Source: Sphaerosporella brunnea
Lineage: Eukaryota > Ascomycota > Pezizomycetes > Pezizales > Pyronemataceae
Assembly: GCA_008704415.1 (NCBI GenBank)
Contig: VXIS01000057.1
Location: forward strand, 124,001-188,000
Direction of reading: 5' to 3'
Length of the DNA stretch: 64,000 bases
The translations under genes were made by a program, and so were the position numbers. Under the pieces are notes generated by a model, which had not been told where the DNA came from, did not search any database, and saw nothing but the letters and a program-made list of their open reading frames with translations. Shown here piece after piece: positions 32,294 to 44,395 of the stretch (within the stretch, counting starts at the first letter, position 1; every line of letters starts with the position of its first letter).

Positions 32294-33840
32294 TGCCATA
32301 CAACACAACATGACCCTACTATACCACAAAAAGTTCACCAAAACTCAACGAAAAATAACCGAAAAAAAAAAAATCCCCGCGAGCCTACAGCTGAGGGTAG
32401 TGCCAGAGTTAGGACACAAGTCAGAGTTAGGGGTGGGGGGTTCGGAGTAGGTGGTGAGGGTTAATGGCCAGTTTGGATTAACTATATTTTAGCAATTTTT
32501 TACCTTAAAAATTTAGAAAAACTTGGAGTATTTACAGCACAGCGTGGCGTATCTTTTAAACTCTCTTTAATTCTTGGCGCCTGTTTTTTGTGTTTAGTTG
32601 TTGCATTGGAATTTTTTTTTTCAATTTGCATAAAACTCCTCGATGGCATATTGGCCCGCCAACAAACGGTCGGCATTGTTAGCACTTTGCTCATGTTGGG
32701 TGGCCGCAGTTGACCCATGAGATCACATCAATAAGGGGCGGACTGGATAAGGGCGGGGATGTGTAGGGGGTCTGTCATGATTGTTCGCGGTCGCATACAA
32801 ACAATAAACCTGAGTACAAACAAAGCACTTTGCCCATAAAATAACTGGGCGGTGAATTTTTTTTTTTTGCAAGGTCATTAAGAGGGTTTCCCAGTCAACG
32901 GTTTTAGGTGAACATAAAACCAGGACCGCTCAGATTCACTCTTACTGCCAACCACCACCTTGGCACGAGTACCTATCCCTTGTGGTTTTGAAAGTGGTCA
33001 AAGGCTTTCGTAAAATCCAAGGGCACCAGTCACCGCGGAGACACCACTGCCGACTCTTGAACTACTGAACCTGGGAATTGAGAACTTTACTACATGTATT
33101 ACCTAAATGAGGGCCATGGGCAGTGGATTTTTTCGTTTCAATCATATTGTATTCGGCCGCTTGCGGCCATGACATATCTGAAAAAGAAAAGACTATGCTA
33201 CCCCTTCGGCAGAGCCGACTACTGAGGCCTGCGACTCTTCTAACGAAAAGGACTAAGGAAATCGCACCGAATCGTAAAAGCGCACCAAGGAAAACACAGT
33301 CTCATACCAGGATGCCTCCATCAGGCCATGATCCGACTTTGGTAGTGTTTAGGAAGTCCATCACGGCCTCCGTGCACCTATCATCCGCGAGCACATGGGC
33401 AGTGGAGATTGTGGGGCACCCGATTTGTTGATCAGATGGGTCGCGTCGTGGGAAAGATAGCTTCTGGGTTGCGAAAAAGCAAATAAACCTATTCATTGAT
33501 CAATATGAGCGCTCTGGGCTTCCATTTCATCATTGTTCGGCCAGGCCAGGTGGAATCGTTTTTTTCGAGTTTGTGAGTTGAGTGAGAATCATGATCTGAA
33601 ATCTCATGCACAGAATGCCACAGCCTATCCTTTCAATGACGGGCAGACATATCAAAATATTCAAGAGGGAAATATTACAACTACAAAGGGCTCTTCATCA
33701 TTATCGTCCATTTTCATCCACAGCGGTACCCATCAAACAAAACCCCCCGTTGATTGCACATCTCATCACTCGACCTCAACACAAGCAAGCAAGCCAGTAC
33801 CCATACAAAGACTCACTCGCAAAGAGCAGAGAAACAAAGC
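32294..33840. other. AT-rich non-coding region
   Basis: About 1.5 kb without a supported gene. Homopolymer A and T runs occur near 32355-32370, 32610-32620 and 32859-32868. The stretch includes dispersed repeat copy 2, listed separately. The short minus-strand frame at 32718-32500 (72 aa, basic) is not recognisable. Confidence 0.4.
33137..33202. repeat. Dispersed repeat fragment (copy 2)
   Basis: Shares ATCATATTG-ATTCG-CCGC and the following CATGRCATAT with 8337-8393. Here the right part continues GGCCGCTTGCGGCC, a 14-bp palindrome that is degenerate in copy 1, so copy 2 looks the better preserved. Confidence 0.5.
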
Positions 33841-33844
33841 ATCA

Positions 33845-33886
33845 AGCAAGCAAGTAAAGAGCTCAGCAAGCAAGTAAAGAGCTCAG
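33845..33886. repeat. Two tandem ~21-bp units in adenylate cyclase 3' region
   Basis: AGCAAGCAAGTAAAGAGCTC occurs twice in direct succession, about 400 bp downstream of the adenylate cyclase stop codon, so possibly in its 3' UTR. Shorter AGCAAGCAAG strings precede it from 33783. Confidence 0.65.
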
Positions 33887-34280
33887 CAAACAGTGAAAAA
33901 AAAAAGATCCCACACCCATGCTAACCGTGCCCCTTTCGTCGAAAGCAAAAGGAAAAAAACAAGACAAAACACCCCCATTGCGCCCATGCAATACACAAAG
34001 AAAAGAAAGCCCAAAGACGCGCGAATCATCACTAACCCATCAGTGGAAAAAGAACAACGAATGCAACTCTGACCAAGCCAGGTAGATCCATAAAATGTAC
34101 AGCAAAAAGAGCCAAAAGCCAGAGTCAGCAGGCAGGAAGAAAGGAGAAGAGAAACAAGATTGAAGCTAGCTAACCCCCATTCGCCGTGTGAAAATCCGCC
34201 CAAATTAGACCAAGCAAGAACCCGCACCATGGGAGAACAAATAAACATTAATAAAAGGAGGATCCCCGAGGCAATGGACA

Positions 34281-37200
34281 TTACAGCTCAGCATCCGCCT
34301 CCGGAGGTGGTTCAGAGGAACCGAGGTTCAGCATGTACGAATTACGGGAAGCATCCGACCTCGTAGCGGTGGTGGGTGATACGGCGGTTGACGACGATGT
34401 TGAGGCTATTGAATTTGTTGACGATATCTCCTCGATGAAACCAGTTCCAGTGAGGCCTTTGATATGGACACCTGTGGCGGTTGCTTCATTGACTCTTACA
34501 CCAAGCCTCTGTTCGAGGATGTCAATGAGACCAACAAGCGGTGCCGCAATGTCCGATGTAGTAGAGTACGGGTTGGGAGCCAAAAGCCTGCGCAAATACA
34601 AAACGCTCATGCAGTTCTCTATCCGTGTCACGATATGTTCCAGCAGTGGAACCATGAGTGAGTCCGATGCACTTTCTCCTGTTGCGTCTCTCAACTTCTG
34701 GACAATATCCTCGGAGTGTGTCTTCAATATCGGCACGCTATCTGTGTTCAAGGAAGAACAAAGCATCTCTAGTCGAAGAGACAAATCCCACAACTTCCAA
34801 ATTTCATCTGGGTTGACGCTTAGTTTCGGTTGTGCGATTGCTTTCTGCGCACTCTTCGACGCAAATCTCCCCGCTAGTTGGCGTGGATACATAAGGTACA
34901 CAAACTCTGGGTTTTCGAGGCCTTTGAGCTTTCGCTCTCCGAGCTCCTTGGTTTCGAATCCTTTGTTCTTCAGATCCTTGAGCTGCTTGATGATATCGCG
35001 CGCTGTATCTGTATCACCAAAGATTTCCTCGGCGGCGTGGGTTGAAGGTTCCGCCTGTTTGTAGGCCTCATACGCCTTTTCACATCTGTTGATTTCGGCC
35101 ACGAAGTCTGAACTGACGCTGATCTGGCCTCCATCAGCCACGGCACTAATACGTGACGCCCGATTGACAATAGGACCAAAGTAATCCATGCGACCAGTAA
35201 TGGGATCAGGCTCGCACACAGGTGCACCCCAATGAATACCCATCCGAACGGACAACCCTTTGTAAATGACTCTGCCTTCGGAGTCTTGGATCTCACGTCC
35301 ATTTTCCGACTCAAGAATTTCATCTGGCCATTCTTGCTCCAGAAGACTGCATTGGACGTTGAAACACCAAAGCAACGCGGAGGTTGCTGACGGAAAGCTG
35401 ACCATGAAAGCATCGCCTTCGGTTTTGACTTCGTATCCGCCAACTTGTCGGAGTTGTCGCCGCATGATGTTGTTGTGAATACGAATTCCAGCTTGCATTG
35501 CAACGGGGTAAGTTTCCCACAGAAGCGTCGAGTTTTTGATATCCGTAAAGACCAAGGCAAGGTCACCGTCCGGCGCCCGAACCTCATCACCCACACGACC
35601 ATAGCCCTACTCACATCATTCAGTCAAATGATCACGCATCTCAACCGGATGGATAATATATCTCACCGAATCCTCTTTACCCCGCTTGCGGACAACCTTC
35701 ACAGTGGGATACTCTTCGTCGGCAAAGTTTTGGCCCATGGACATTGAACTCGCTCTAAGGACTCCACGCTTTGGCTTCTTCATGTCACCGACACCGAGAA
35801 CCATTACCATAATCTTATTTTGGGCACCACAAGCAATGGCAATATCCCTCAGTTTGTGCGCGGCTCGCATCAGATCCGCCTTTTCTGTCCGCGCAATATC
35901 GACAGCTGCTTGGGGCGATAGATACTCCCACATCTCCCTGCTGGCGAGAATCAATAACTCCTCGTGACCCTCCAATGGGATCTCTTGAATGTCGGGGGCT
36001 GCAGTCACAGCTGGCATTAGGTGGAAATATCCAAATGCTCGGGAAGTATCCAGGACATCGTTCAGTTTCCCGGTTCGCGACACCCACCCACCAGCATCGT
36101 GGATGCGTTTGAGCTCACTGTCGGTTCCGGGGTCATGCTTCTTGGTGAGAATTCGAAATGTTGCATCGGTCTTAGTCAGTACTGCCGTTGCGTCGCCCAC
36201 GTTCGCCACGAAAAGCGTATTTCCAGCGTTGTAGATTACTGTCGCAACGCCCCCGGACTGCATATCAATTGGACCGAGTATCGCACCGCCCCCGGTAGAA
36301 GGATGCCGGGTAGCGCCCTTGTCGTCCATTGGTTGCATCGCACATGAGGCCAATTCTTTGTTAAGATTCAAAAACGTTCTGCGCAGAGCGGTCACTGGGG
36401 TCTCCTCTGGCCGGAGCTTGTTTAGTTCCTCCTTGAGGTGGAACTCGATATGTTCATAGAGGAATTTTGATATCTTGCTGCCGCCAGTAGACAGAGCCTG
36501 GCCGTCAAAAAGCCCCACCAGCCATTCATCTCGAGAACCTCGGAAGTCCGGAACCACCATATCAACGAGCGACAAGTGGTCGCCCCGGCCCAAAGAATCA
36601 GCCATACCGTAGGACATAGTTCTTATCATGGACCCGGAAAGTCGAACTCTTCGATCTTCAGTCTGATCGGGGATATTGGGTATCATGAGTGTGACATCCA
36701 TCAACCCCAACACACGCAACTTGGTGAGTTGACTGAAGTCTGTGATACTCTTCTCTCGAGAGGCATTCGTATCATTCCTTCCAGGCTTGATTTCCAGACG
36801 TTTGTTGCCGGACAAGTTGAGGTATTTCAACTCGAGATTCCAGTTCCTGAAAGTGGTCAATGAACCGCCTGTACAAGCTCTAGGTCTTGACACTCACCAG
36901 TTCCAATCGTATGGCCAGTTAGAGATGTTGTACTTCAGCGCATTGTTTCCGACATCCAACACTAATAGTTTGCGGATTTTTCCCAGTTCTGCCGGAAGCG
37001 TCTGAAACTTGTTGCAATTAAGATGAAGCACTTTGAGATGTTGTATGCTCTCCAGATCTTCTGCTGGCAAACTGGTCAACTCGTTGCCTGAGAGGTAAAG
37101 CTCATTGAGCAACGACATTCTGCTCAGAGCTCGCGGAGGGATATCGTATAGGTCATTGAACGACAGGTTGAGGACTCTGAGCTCCACAAGCAATGACAAT

Positions 37201-40200
37201 TCCTCAAAACATTCATCGGATAGCCGATTGTCCGCTAGGTGTAGATATTTTAGGGAATAGACAAAGGTGTTTGCCATTTTACCGGAGGCAGCCGAATCCT
37301 TCCTCATGATAGCTGCTGGCGGAATCGTTCCAGTATCTGATCCTGCTTTTGAAATAACCGAAGCCTTTCTTCCGCCCTGGCCATATATGCTCACAATGGA
37401 GCCCTTGGTACCATTTTGCCCCGGCGAATTTCCAACGCCCAACAAGCCTCCCGACTGCTGCGACGGTCTTCGATCCCCGGTATCAGGTCTCTCTGATGCT
37501 TCTTCCTCTCCGGGGTTTTCGGGAATGGCCTCACTTTTCATGGAAGCGATCTCACTGAAGGTGGTGCCAGGGGCAGGGCCCGCGACTGGTTTGGGGAACT
37601 CCTTGATTATGTTCGATGATAAGTTCAAACTCATCAAGCTAACCATTTGCCATATCTCTCCAGGAAGGGATTTGATATTGTTGTAATGCAAGTCGAGGAC
37701 CTTCAATTCCTGCAGCTGACCGAGCTCTTTGGGGATAGTGGCCAATTCGTTGTTCGCACAGCTCAAATGCTCCAACCTGCGAAGTTTTGCGATTTGCGGA
37801 GGGAATGAAACTATGTGATTGTTATCCAGAATCAGTTTCTCCAGGTTAGGCAATTTGTCAAACAAGCTGTCATTTATCGCCGCAATTTTTGCATTCGAAA
37901 GGTTTAAGAACTTTAGAGTCGGCAAAACTGTCGTCAGGCTGAATCTAGTGACAGGATTTGAATTCAAATGCAACGCCCGAAGCTTATGGAACCCCTTCTG
38001 GAATCCAGTCACACGGTTGTGCGACATCACAAGAGCTTCCAACCTCGGCAGTTCTGCTACGACGTCGATGTTTTGCAGCTCGTAGTTGAAGCGGAGATCC
38101 AGTTCCTTCAACGAACTAAGGTTCGAGAATGTCTGGGGAAGAGAACCCGCCAAGCGATTGTTTGCCGCAGTTAGCCGTTCCAGGGCTGACAACTGGCCAA
38201 TCTCGAGTGGAAAGCTGGTAATCCGATTGAACGAAATATCTAGTTCGACCAAAGTCACCAAATCGCAAATGAAGGGGGGGAACGCTTTCAGCCGGTTGGA
38301 CGAGATGTGCAAACTCCGTAAACTCCTGAACTGACCAAACGTATTTGGCAATGTTTGAAGTCGGTTGTTGGACATCTTCAAGGCTACCAGCGCCATATGC
38401 TCTTCCAAGGAAGCATGGCTCAAATCTTCCAATCGATTATTCGAGATGTCAAGGTAAGTCAACCTCGATGCAGAAGCAATGCTGCCAGGCAATCGCTCGG
38501 CCTCATTACCGGTGAACTCGATCTTGCGAAGGTTGACACATTGCTGGATGAAGTCCTTCGGCAGATAGAGGGAGAGATTTTTGGACAGGTTTAGCGAGAT
38601 GATCTCCGGCGCTTTATGATAAAGCGTGATGGGGATCGTAAGCAGATTACGGCCCTGAAGATCAACATGGCTGAACTTTTGTACTTTGTTCAGTCCAGGA
38701 TCTTGGTCCTGCTCATTGATGACCCCACAGTCAGTAATGTCACCGAGACGAATAAGTTGCACGAACAACTCACCAGAGAGTATTTATTGGTGCGGGCCAT
38801 CATAAATGTAAATCGAACCAGGTAGCCATGGTCTTCCCGGCCGATTTCATCAAGATGATCCTCCTCGGTATACCCCGCTTGCTCCAGCAGCCGCTTCTGT
38901 ATTTTGAGCGGTCTTTCATTGGGCCCTAGTATGCGCAGAAGTCCATTCTTTCTCATAACAATTTGGTAATTGTCCAAATTGTCTTGCAAAAACGATTTAC
39001 GTCCCAGAAGACCGAGCACTTCCGTCACTGATGCTTGCAATTTGCACGACAGCGTCGCAAACGTGGAATCCGCACGAAATACGCGGATGCAGTATTGTGC
39101 ATCCTCGGGTCCAGATTCGTTGTTTTCTTCCACATCAACCGGTTCTTCGGCTGCTTGCGGCTGCGATGGCAGGCCCCAGCTTTCAGGTGGCTCCCACGTA
39201 GTATTGTCTGGCTGAGCTTCGGTATTGTCCAGCCAAGACGAATTCGGATCAGGAGGGGATGTTTGGCGCTTGACAAATTCATCAAGATTTGAGAAGTCGG
39301 TATCAATTCGGAAATCCTGCTCTTCTTCCTGGCCAGCTTTCCCAACTCGTCCTTTGCGACCTGAGAGCTGGTCCTTCTTTCCATCCTTTCGACCATCTTG
39401 ACCCTTGGAACTCTTAACCGCGGCAATCTGCTCAACCGATGCGTAGTCCATCGCGCGTGAATTCACATACTCATTGTGCCCACCCGATCCCCTCTTCGAG
39501 CTCAAAACAATAGGCGAGATACCAGGAGAATTCAGCAAAGGTTCCGAGGCCTTAGATCGCAACTTGGGAAGACGGCTATCCTTTTCAGAATGCTCCTTCG
39601 CTTTGTCCTTCTTTATGATCCGATTCCAAATGGCAAAGCTTTTCCCTTTGGAACCTGGATCGCCGGGTGATCGGGGCACATTATTTGACAGTGAGCTCGC
39701 AATTGAAGGCGTGGGAGAGCTTGAACGTATCAGTTGAGTCTGTGACGAATGTGAAGACGCCGTTCCGTCCAGGTGAAGCTTGAGGCCCTTGCGGTAATCA
39801 CCCAAAATCCCCTCCTTGCCGGGCTTTGCAGGCAAATCTTTGTCGAGATTCTTGTCACGGTGTTTCGGCCGTCCTCGAAAATGTAGCCTATGGGCGTGAT
39901 GCGACGAAGTGGACGCTGTAGCATCTTCTGAATCGTGTCTTCTTTCGAAAAAGGGCGCTTCGTGAACGGGGGCATCGCCTATTCGGCGAATATCCTAACA
40001 TACAGTCAACAACCCCGCTCCCAATACAAACACTCGCAATCGAGCTACCTCTGGGTCTTGGTAAAGGAAAGGCACAACCTCGGATGGGGGGACTGGCGTC
40101 CGGGGTCTGGAAATTGTAGGTGTCACAGGCCTAGTGAATCCATACTGCGAACGCGGCGTAACGTTGGGTGGTAATGACGATTCCGAGGATCCGGGGCTCT

Positions 40201-41042
40201 CTCCTGAGGTCTCGCCAAAAATCTTCTGGTAGAAAGACCGTCCTATAGAAGACTTGGATCCCGTAGAAGACGCATTGGTGACCACTGAAGCTACAGAGGG
40301 CCGACGTGTTTCATCCGGCGGGAAGTAACTATCCTGAGAGCCTGCTGCACCAGAGGACGGTGCCGTGCCTGGCCTCATAGGAAGCGGAGACAACGCGTAC
40401 GGCTCCGGGGTGTCAAATATGTTGCTATTCAATGTAGGTGTTTGTGCGTTTACCGGCGAAGGGGACGCAGAAGGAGGGTTCTGGCGCATCACGAAAGGCG
40501 GATTTTGCAGCACTGCAAGTTCTCTTCGATGGTCGCTGCTGAAGTTCATCGAAGATCCAGGCGCTTTCGGCGAGGACAATGGTGGGGACTGCGAGTATGC
40601 TCCGTGCGATCCAGGAGATATGTTGTGATCTCTATCAAACCGACCACCGCCACTAAGTAGAAGATCGCAATGTCAGCGATAAACGCATGCCCAATATGTT
40701 TTTGTTTGCAAACGGAGTTAAGCGACCGCGAGGAAAATAATGCATCGGGGTAGCGGCTTTTTGTCTTTTTTTTTGTGGGGGGGAGGCGGGGGAGGCCTCG
40801 AAAATATATGGGCGTGCAGTGGTTTGTGATGGAAGAATTATACATATAAAACGAAGCAACACTCACTTGCGCGGTCGCGGAACATTGATAGGATTCCTCG
40901 AGGCAGCACTTCCCTGCGACGGCGACGAAGACGAAGAAAGAGCAGGAATGGCAGTATCTGAAGCAAATCGCGATGCGCCCAGCGAGTGGAAGGAAGTGGC
41001 CGAGCCGGCGCGTTGTCGGTCGCTGCGGTCCTGTCGCGTCAT
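34281..41042 (-). CDS. Adenylate cyclase (Cyr1/AcyA type)
   Basis: Makes cAMP downstream of Ras/G-alpha and activates PKA. Six exons: 41042-40867, 40652-40049, 39994-38774, 38708-36898, 36846-35667 and 35606-34281, about 2,105 aa, normal for filamentous ascomycetes. In order: Ser/Pro-rich N-terminal region (about 1-550, including SFYQKIFGETSG); Ras-association-like domain (about 560-665, from YCIRVFRADSTFATLSCKLQ); leucine-rich repeats (about 680-1250) interrupted by a disordered insertion near 1060-1140; PP2C-like domain (about 1290-1650, with GLFDGQ and LFVANVGDATAVL); class III cyclase domain from LALVFTDIKNSTLLWE (about 1680), with GGYEVKTEGDAFMVSF and YFGPIVNRASRI. Both metal-binding Asp of the cyclase are present (FTDI, EGDAF). 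The first intron is long (214 nt). Start is the ATG at 41042; an in-frame ATG at 41165 would add 41 residues. Confidence 0.95.
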
Positions 41043-42689
41043 AGTGCTGACGGAGATCCCTAGCACCACTCCACTCGGATTTGTAGATGATGCTACGGAT
41101 GATGCTAGCTTTCGAGCGAGAAGTTGAGTCGGCAAAAAAGATACTACCACTCCATCGCAAGACAAGTTTTGGAGGAAAGGGGGTGTGCTCGATATCGATT
41201 GTACGTGAAAGGCTCAGGGTGAATCAGCGAGAGGCGGGCTCCGGGGTTGAATGTCGGGATGGGTGGATGGTGGTGGTAGTCTTTTTCGTTGCTGGCGGGC
41301 GGGGTAGGATCGGGTGGGAGGGGAGTTCCTGGGGCCACCAAGGACAAGATGGGATAGGAGGGGCAATTGGAGCAAAACGCGGGAAGAAGTGATTCAAGAA
41401 GCGAAATCGCCAGCACTCTGGTAGTCGGATAGGCGATGTTGATGGGTATATTTTTATTTTATTTTTTCGGAGGGGAGAGGGATGAATCTGGGTTTCGCAG
41501 AAGGGTTCCCTATCTTTTTTTTTTGGCTTCTAGTAAGAGGGAGTGTGAGGAGGTTGAGCAGGAGGAGGCGAGGGGGTAGTTGTGAAGGGTGGACAGCAGA
41601 GGCGAGCACTGTGGGGGGGGGGTATGGATGATTCGAAGTTTGGTCGTATGTATGCGAGGCGGATATGAGCAGTGGCAGTTTCGGGGGAGGGGGCGGTATG
41701 TGGTGGAAGCGGGCAAGGCAGAAGCGGAACGATGATGGGAGGGGGTGTGGGAGCGAGGCAAGGGACCAGGGTGGATCGTTGAATGATGGACGTCGACACG
41801 GATGGCCGCTTTGAGCCTGCAGGCAATGAAGTAGGCTGTTACGAGTACCTGGGATTGGTAAAGTGAAAAATCCCAACTAACTGCCAAGAAAGGGAACTTT
41901 GGATCGATTTTCCGTCCCTTGGCACCGCTTTCTGTTCTAGATCCCAGATTCCTGAAACTCTTTCCACCACATCTCAAGCAGTCCTAAAGCCGCTGAAAAT
42001 TCTGAGGCTTCTCTAGCTGTAACGCGGCAGCACCAGCACCCAGTTAAGCACGTTGCCTACTTACAGCGCCACAGACGATATCGAGGAGGAAGTATGGTTG
42101 TGCGGAGAAGAGCTACTACATGTGGTCGGGTAAGGGGTGACGCAGGTACATACTGTGTAGTTCTGCGCGTGCGCGCTTGTACTCTACATAACTAAGAGCA
42201 GAGCCGCAATTCACCATGTGGGCATGCCTTGAAGACAAATAGCTAGATATTCACAAATCAGGATCATACAACGGGTTGCATAGCCCCGCCTTTCCACCAC
42301 GATGTAGCGACTTTGGCATGTCGTCTGGCCATGGAGAACTCCTGCTCCTCCACCAGCCCGCTGGCCTGCCTCACTAGCCCCCTCCTTCGTCTCCACCAAC
42401 CACATTCTGTTTCCCCGCCAGCCGTCTCTTCGCCAGTCGATACCTACCTAGTCCGCAAACAGCCATTACGATTACCCGCGGTCGCTGCAAGGCGGGCTTT
42501 TGCAGCTGCTCACAGGAATGGTTCTTTTAAGCTGGAGGATCCATTGAAGATAGCCTTTGCATGCAAGCACGAAAGGCACAGACAGGGAAATTTAGATCCT
42601 TTCAATTATGATCTAATTCGATAACCTACGATTGTAGATTGGTCGATGCGGACAACGGTCACCACCGAACTGTCTACTCCTATCCGCTA
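41043..42689. other. Adenylate cyclase upstream region
   Basis: About 1.6 kb. The part from 41180 to 41900 is strongly purine-rich on the plus strand (pyrimidine-rich on the coding strand), with G runs near 41610, as in long fungal promoters or leaders. A plus-strand frame from ATG 42331 to 42624 (about 97 aa) is unrecognised and I do not call it a gene. Confidence 0.4.
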
Positions 42690-42930
42690 CTGGAACACTT
42701 CTCGCAGCGGTTTAGAAGGGTTTAGAAGCAGCCAACGGTTTCTGAAAGGGTTCACCATTTCTTGTCAATTTAATTTTTGATTTTATACCTCGTAATGCAA
42801 CATCTTTGCCTTCACGCAACCACCACCGGTCGAGATTTTTGAATGTCTAGCTAGAACGTCAATTTCCAGAAATTAAAGGTTTCAAGGCTTCCAGAACCCT
42901 TCCAAACCGCTATAGGAAGTCAGTGTTGCT
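42690..42930. mobile_element. ~240-bp imperfect inverted-repeat element
   Basis: Left arm AACACTTCTCGCAGCGGTTT then AGAAGGGTTTAGAAGCAGCC (from 42694); right arm GGCTTCCAGAACCCTTCCAA then ACCGCTATAGGAAGTCAGTG (42886-42925) is its imperfect reverse complement over about 40 bp. The interior is AT-rich and non-coding. No target duplication is certain. An old MITE-like element is the simplest reading. Confidence 0.6.
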
Positions 42931-43699
42931 GAATCTGCTGCATCAACAACTCCGCGTACAGTGTCCATCCTTGAGGGTAATCTCGGTCACTATTTGGCCG
43001 GAGGCGATGGACGAACCCCAGAGTCGAAGTCACCTAGAGCGTGTTCCGTATCGAAATTCGTCGTGGCCCCACCGATAGCACGAGCTCGAGGCACAAACAA
43101 CGAAAGGCGACAAATATTTTGGAATACGTTCCTAAAGTTCATGGTTCAGCCGAATAACTCACCTCTCATAGTTTGCTTATTTGCCGCCTACGGTAGTGCT
43201 GGATCAAACCCAGTCGAAGACTCCAATCATTATAAACTATCACTCAGAGAATTTTAGGGTATCTTATGGGGTGTAAGATATGTTGTGCACCCCACCAAAT
43301 TCCAGCTCTTTGTTCAGATTGGCGAATCAACAAACATAGAGTACCAGAAAGCCCAGGAGAGTTTTTCTCACTTGAAAATTTTTATATCCATAGACTGGTT
43401 TCTGCACGTTTTGTGCATAGGACGGTTTTCACCACACAAAGTGCTCGACTTCGTTCTCTAAAAAGTTTTGTTCTCATTTCGGCAAGATAAAATAAATATG
43501 TGCCATGAAACTGCTCCTCCGGCTCTTCGCCCTGACGTATTTCGATTATCTAAAAAATGGGGGTACAAAGGATTTTTGAGACCTCAATGGGGGTACCAAG
43601 CACAATAGCCGACAAGTAGTTTGTGGTCAGGCCGTCTTAATTCTGAATGGTATGGTCCATATAGTTTCCTTGTGCTCCACATAGTTCGGAATTGGCTAA
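42931..43699. other. Non-coding region left of the Harbinger-like element
   Basis: About 770 bp without a gene. The strings CCACACAAAGTG (43431) and GACCTCAATGG (43579) recur inside the neighbouring element (43953 and 44010), so part of this stretch may be related to it. Confidence 0.4.
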
Positions 43700-44395
43700 G
43701 GGCCCGTTTAGTTGCGGGTCTGTACCTGTAGCTGTAGTTGAGCTGTAGCTGTATTACGGCCGGGGATACAGGAACTGGAAAATTACTCGTACTTTCTCTT
43801 CAGGATTGGCTGTGTTCGGGGGCGCACTGTGGCTGCTCTGCAACCCCACAAAATCTCCACCTTAGACTCGTCAGAGAGTCCGGGTGTTATCAAGGCGACG
43901 GCAAAGATTCAAAATGGACTGACCATCCTTTTTTTTTACTGCATTCAATTTCGACCACACAAAGTGATTTTCTACGCCCCGAGCATTATTTTGATCTCTT
44001 ACTTCGTTTTTTGGACCTCAATGGAATTTGGCGTTTCCCCGTTAACCCGTCAACCGGCCTGTGCCACCGCGGCCTCCTATCTCCTCGTTACCCCGGCTGC
44101 TGCTTCTTAAGCCCTCCCCCCCCGGTCCTAGCTGATAAGACTTTGACTTGCGGGTGGCGGCGATACTGGTGATAACCGGGTGGATCGAAAACCTAACTTT
44201 ACAGCTCGCCGGAGCCTGCATTAGGGGTCTGTACTCTAAAATAAATCCATCCGGAGGTCATTGCTTAGGATCCCAGTTTTGGGGGTCCGTAGTGACTCAG
44301 TTTCTGCACTGTACTAGAACTACAGAGGGCGACCAAACGGGGGTGACCACTGTACATCCAGTATTTGCAAGTACACTGGGTTACCAAACGGGCCC
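43700..44395. mobile_element. PIF/Harbinger-like non-autonomous element with TAA target duplication
   Basis: The left end is GGGCCCGTTTAGTTGCGGGT and the right end, read inward, is GGGCCCGTTTGGTAACCCAG. Immediately outside both ends is TAA (43697-43699 and 44396-44398). A three-base TWA duplication and a GGGCCNGTTTGG-type terminus are the recognised signature of PIF/Harbinger elements. The interior (696 bp in total) has no transposase frame, so the element is non-autonomous. Subterminal GTAGCTGTAG repeats occur at the left end. Confidence 0.75.

Noticed and set aside
32500..32718. Basic 72-codon minus-strand frame, considered as a transposase N-terminus
   Set aside because: No helix-turn-helix or other transposase motif can be recognised; the basic composition follows from A-rich DNA.
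33783..33886. CRISPR-like array from repeated AGCAAGCAAG strings
   Set aside because: Repeats are short, directly adjacent and without spacers; it is a small tandem repeat, and the genome is eukaryotic.
30609..34280. RIP-mutated transposon graveyard
   Set aside because: The region is moderately AT-rich, but identical terminal repeats and readable elements argue against heavy RIP; a dinucleotide computation would be needed to decide.
42331..42624. Plus-strand frame of about 97 codons from ATG 42331
   Set aside because: Ends at a natural stop but has no recognisable motif and lies in a repeat-rich gap; not enough to call a gene.
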